Source of the DNA: JBNJEM01 sp051745935
GTDB taxonomy: Bacteria; Planctomycetota; Planctomycetia; Pirellulales; Pirellulaceae
Assembly (NCBI GenBank): GCA_051745935.1
Contig: JBNJEM010000338.1
Coordinates: 1-8,394 of the forward strand
Length of the DNA stretch: 8,394 bases
Direction: 5' to 3'
In this document: positions 6,032-8,394 of the stretch, piece after piece
Layout: every line of letters starts with the position of its first letter
Position numbering within the stretch: the stretch's first letter is position 1
Notes under the pieces: generated by a model
The model's input: the letters and a program-made list of their open reading frames with translations, nothing else
The model's database searches: none
What the model was told of the DNA's origin: nothing
Program-made: the position numbers and the translations under genes

Positions 6032-6997
6032 ATGAGCGTCGATAGTCCAGTCGAATCAACTTCAACCGCATCGCATTCGAGTGGTTCCAATCCTGGGGAG
6101 CAAGAGGGGGCGGCTCGCGGGGAGACGGGTGGCGTGGCCGCGTCGCGCGGCGAGATTCCCGTGACGATCATTCAGCCGCAGAATGGTTGGGTTCCCATCG
6201 ACTTTCGCGAGCTTTGGCAGCATCGCGAGCTGCTGTTCTTTTTGGTGTGGCGGGACATCAAGGTGCGGTATAAGCAGTCGGAACTCGGCGTGGCGTGGGT
6301 TCTAATCCAGCCGCTTCTGAGTACTGGAATTTTCGCGGTCCTTTTCCGATTGTTGCTGGGGGCTGGCAACGAACCGACTGCCGGTGAGGTTCCTTATTTT
6401 TTGTCCACGTTCTGTGCCATGCTCCCGTGGCAGCTATTTTCCGAATCGTTGACTCGTTCGGGCAACAGCGTGGTCAAAAATCGCAATATGATCCAGAAAA
6501 TCTACTTTCCGAGGATCATGCTGCCATTATCGTCGACAATTGGTTGTCTGGCCGATTTCGCCATCGCATTTGGCGCGCTGATGCTGATGATGGTCTTTTA
6601 CGGGGTAATGCCAGGGTTCGCTGTGTTGACGCTGCCGTTTTTCGTGGGGTTGGCGGTGATGGCATCGCTGGCGGTGGGGCTGTGGCTCTCGGCCTTGGCG
6701 GCCATCTATCGCGATTTTCTTTACGTGCAGCCGTTTGTCATCCGTATTGGCATGTTTGTCAGCCCCGTGGTCTACACCGTCGCCAGTTTGGAAGGCAAGC
6801 TGCCCTCTTGGGCCCTGGTGCTTTATGGATTGAATCCCATGGCCGGGGTGATCGAGGGATTCCGCTGGGCGCTGCTCGGCAGCGGCGGGTTATCGCCTTT
6901 GATCGTCATCCCCTCGACCATTGTCACTTTGGCCGCTTTCCTCAGTGGCGTCATGTACTTCGGTCGCATGGAAGAGCGGGTCGTCGATGTTTGTTGA
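6032..6997 (+). CDS. wzm: ABC-2 type polysaccharide export permease (Wzm family)
   Basis: The protein has 321 residues. After a polar, low-complexity N-terminal tail (1-43, rich in Ser, Gly and Glu) comes the amphipathic entry LWQHRELLFFLVWRDIKVRY (61-80), then KQSELGVAWVLIQPL (81-95), a hallmark of Wzm/TagG-type permeases. Six membrane helices are visible at roughly 88-109, 121-139, 164-190, 197-221, 235-253 and 288-310. YRDFLYVQPF and LYGLNPMAGVIEGFRWALLG (264-283) are further family signatures. It forms the membrane channel that flips a completed undecaprenyl-diphosphate-linked glycan across the inner membrane, powered by the adjacent ATPase 14 bp downstream. I chose the ATG at 6032 because the frame upstream shows no conservation; the ribosome site (GGCGGA, about 10 bases ahead) is modest. 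The N-terminal tail is longer than in many relatives, and a later start cannot be excluded. Confidence 0.9.
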   Translation: MSVDSPVESTSTASHSSGSNPGEQEGAARGETGGVAASRGEIPVTIIQPQNGWVPIDFRELWQHRELLFFLVWRDIKVRYKQSELGVAWVLIQPLLSTGIFAVLFRLLLGAGNEPTAGEVPYFLSTFCAMLPWQLFSESLTRSGNSVVKNRNMIQKIYFPRIMLPLSSTIGCLADFAIAFGALMLMMVFYGVMPGFAVLTLPFFVGLAVMASLAVGLWLSALAAIYRDFLYVQPFVIRIGMFVSPVVYTVASLEGKLPSWALVLYGLNPMAGVIEGFRWALLGSGGLSPLIVIPSTIVTLAAFLSGVMYFGRMEERVVDVC

Positions 6998-7011
6998 GTT
7001 CAGAGTTCCAT

Positions 7012-8304
7012 ATGTCTGACATTGCCATTCGCGCTGAAAACCTGGGAAAGAGTTATCGTCTGGGCGAGGTTGATCCTCACGCGACGTTTCGCGAGTTGAT
7101 CCGTTGGGGCGTGCGGCTGCCGGGCCGCATGTTTCGGCGATCTCCCAAAGCGCTGATGTTCGACGATGGCGGCCGCGGGCGTGGGGGGAGCGGTTGGCGC
7201 GACAATGAAATCTGGGCGTTGAAGGACGTGTCGTTCGAGGTGAAGCGTGGCGAGGTGGTGGGGGTCATTGGGCGCAACGGGGCGGGCAAGAGCACGCTGC
7301 TGAAAATCCTCACCCAGATCACCAAACCGACCACGGGCCGGGCGGAGATCCATGGGCGGGTCGGGAGTTTGTTGGAGGTTGGCACGGGGTTCCATCCCGA
7401 ACTGACGGGGCGGGAGAACATTTTCCTCAACGGCGCGATTCTTGGCATGCGGCGTCAGGAGATCAAACGGAAGTTCGACGAGATCGTCGACTTTTCGGGG
7501 GTGGAACGGTTCCTCGACACGCCGGTCAAACGCTACTCCAGCGGCATGCGCGTCCGGCTCGCCTTCGCCGTCGCCGCCCACCTCGACCCTGAAATCCTCT
7601 TGATCGACGAAGTCCTCGCCGTCGGCGACGCCGAGTTTCAAAAACGATGCCTGGGAAAGATGCACGACGTGGCCCAGGGCGGGCGAACCGTGCTGTTCGT
7701 GAGTCATAATATGGCGGCGGTGCACAACCTCTGTGGATCTTCAATGTTACTCAGTAGAGGCAAAATAGAAACAGGAGGTGATACCGACCGTGTAGTTTCC
7801 GCGTACATGGGGAATGCCAACACGATAACGAATATTCCGCTACATGACCGGACTGATCGACGGGGAAGCGGCGAAGTAAGATTCACGTCGCTCGACATAA
7901 CGGATGGTCACGACACAGCCAACGAAATCGCTGCTGGAAGGTCGATAGGTTTTCGCCTTGGCTATACCATACGGGCTGACACGCACACGTCAAACTGTTC
8001 CCTTACCATCTACAGTCACAATGGCACGCGACTAATTCATCTCAACACGGAGTTTCAAGGGTTCAGTTTATGTCATCTAAATGCCCATTCGGCCGTGAAC
8101 TGCACCATTGCTCAATTGCCTCTGTTGCCAGGTGAATATTTTGTAAACATCGCTATGAATGGTCCACAAGGGGCAATCGATCATATTGAGAATGCCGCGC
8201 GATTTCGAGTCATTCCGTCAGATTTGTACGGCTCCGGAAAGCTTCCCTCCCGTCGTGGGGGGCATGTGTTTTGCAGCCATTCGTGGGAACTTTCGGATGG
8301 TTAG
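7012..8304 (+). CDS. wzt: ABC polysaccharide export ATPase with C-terminal glycan-recognition domain (Wzt family)
   Basis: The protein has 430 residues. The nucleotide-binding domain carries Walker A GRNGAGKST (87-95, K93), the Wzt-typical GRVGSLLEVGTGFHPELTGR, the signature YSSGM (175-179), Walker B EILLIDE (194-200, D199, catalytic E200) and the switch H232 in FVSHN. An insertion of about 40 residues before strand 'WALKDVSF' is typical of the O-antigen exporter branch. Residues about 280-410 form a beta-rich domain ending in DLYGSGKLPSRRGGHVFCSHSW, matching the ending of Wzt C-terminal domains, which bind the modified end of the glycan and decide which polymer is exported. It pairs with Wzm, 14 bp upstream. 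From about position 7730 the GC content falls abruptly (by hand count 67% at 7501-7560, 43% at 7741-7800, 40% at 8101-8160) and AGA, ATA and AGT codons appear, suggesting that the C-terminal part was acquired separately. Confidence 0.9.
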   Translation: MSDIAIRAENLGKSYRLGEVDPHATFRELIRWGVRLPGRMFRRSPKALMFDDGGRGRGGSGWRDNEIWALKDVSFEVKRGEVVGVIGRNGAGKSTLLKILTQITKPTTGRAEIHGRVGSLLEVGTGFHPELTGRENIFLNGAILGMRRQEIKRKFDEIVDFSGVERFLDTPVKRYSSGMRVRLAFAVAAHLDPEILLIDEVLAVGDAEFQKRCLGKMHDVAQGGRTVLFVSHNMAAVHNLCGSSMLLSRGKIETGGDTDRVVSAYMGNANTITNIPLHDRTDRRGSGEVRFTSLDITDGHDTANEIAAGRSIGFRLGYTIRADTHTSNCSLTIYSHNGTRLIHLNTEFQGFSLCHLNAHSAVNCTIAQLPLLPGEYFVNIAMNGPQGAIDHIENAARFRVIPSDLYGSGKLPSRRGGHVFCSHSWELSDG

Positions 8305-8353
8305 CACGCGAACACAAGAGGGAAGTCTTTCTTGGCTTCTGTTATATCGGTGG

Positions 8354-8394
8354 ATGAAGGCGGTCATCCGCCGCGCATTCCGGCCCTTTCTAAA
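8354..8394 (+). CDS. Possible start of the next gene in the glycan cluster (partial)
   Basis: From the ATG at 8354 the frame reads MKAVIRRAFRPFLK and stays open to the window edge. A short basic, hydrophobic N-terminus like this is common in methyltransferases and glycosyltransferases of polysaccharide clusters, and the place, 50 bp after wzt, fits. GGTGG lies directly before the ATG, too close for a normal ribosome site. Only 13 codons are visible, so this is tentative. Confidence 0.25.
   Translation, partial: MKAVIRRAFRPFL

Noticed and set aside
5334..6071. 245-codon minus-strand open frame
   Set aside because: It runs through the MITE-like element and has no consistent domain; only the short part discussed as a YceK-like remnant is of interest.
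6427..7011. 195-codon N-terminal extension of wzt
   Set aside because: It overlaps the permease gene in another frame; Wzt proteins begin at about the ATG at 7012, where family similarity starts.
7000..7725. 241-codon minus-strand open frame
   Set aside because: Antisense shadow of the Wzt nucleotide-binding domain.

Overview
The window looks like chromosomal DNA of a moderately GC-rich bacterium. The gene families (a divergent secreted GH10-type protein, an enlarged RNase HII-like protein, a corrinoid/URO-D-type methyltransferase remnant, a Wzm/Wzt polysaccharide exporter) together with many small intergenic palindromes suggest a member of Planctomycetota or a related environmental lineage such as Hydrogenedentota. 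This is inference from family flavour; there is no rRNA or universal marker gene to settle it.

Layout. Positions 1-93 are the right half of a palindromic, MITE-like element whose complete copy lies at 5285-5475. It abuts a short plus-strand coding remnant (about 92-304) that looks like the end of a secreted beta-sandwich protein. On the minus strand, 265-2085 encodes a secreted, three-part GH10-like protein in which the usual acid/base glutamate is a histidine. From 2086 to 3060 there is no convincing gene, but there are two palindromic structures, one of them a REPIN-like inverted pair at 2356-2471. On the plus strand a 5'-truncated URO-D/methyltransferase remnant (3061-3441) runs straight into an intact nitroreductase (3442-4044), then an RNase HII-like gene (4138-5163) with an in-frame 15-bp tandem repeat. 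The stretch 5164-6031 holds a possible terminator, the complete MITE-like element with a 4-bp target duplication, and a possible decayed YceK/YidQ-like lipoprotein gene on the minus strand. From 6032 to 8304 a wzm/wzt pair encodes an ABC exporter for an undecaprenyl-linked polysaccharide. A further gene of that cluster may start at 8354.

How the parts work together. The only clear functional unit is wzm-wzt: six-helix permease plus ATPase with a C-terminal glycan-recognition domain, 14 bp apart. The ATPase changes sharply in base composition at the junction between its nucleotide-binding part and its glycan-recognition part, as if the recognition domain had been exchanged. The remainder is a mix of single genes and gene remnants separated by small mobile palindromes.

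No complete new defence or mobile system is visible. The most notable observations are the 191-bp element with 47-bp terminal inverted repeats, the GH10 active-site replacement, the composition break in wzt, and the repeat inside the RNase HII-like gene.
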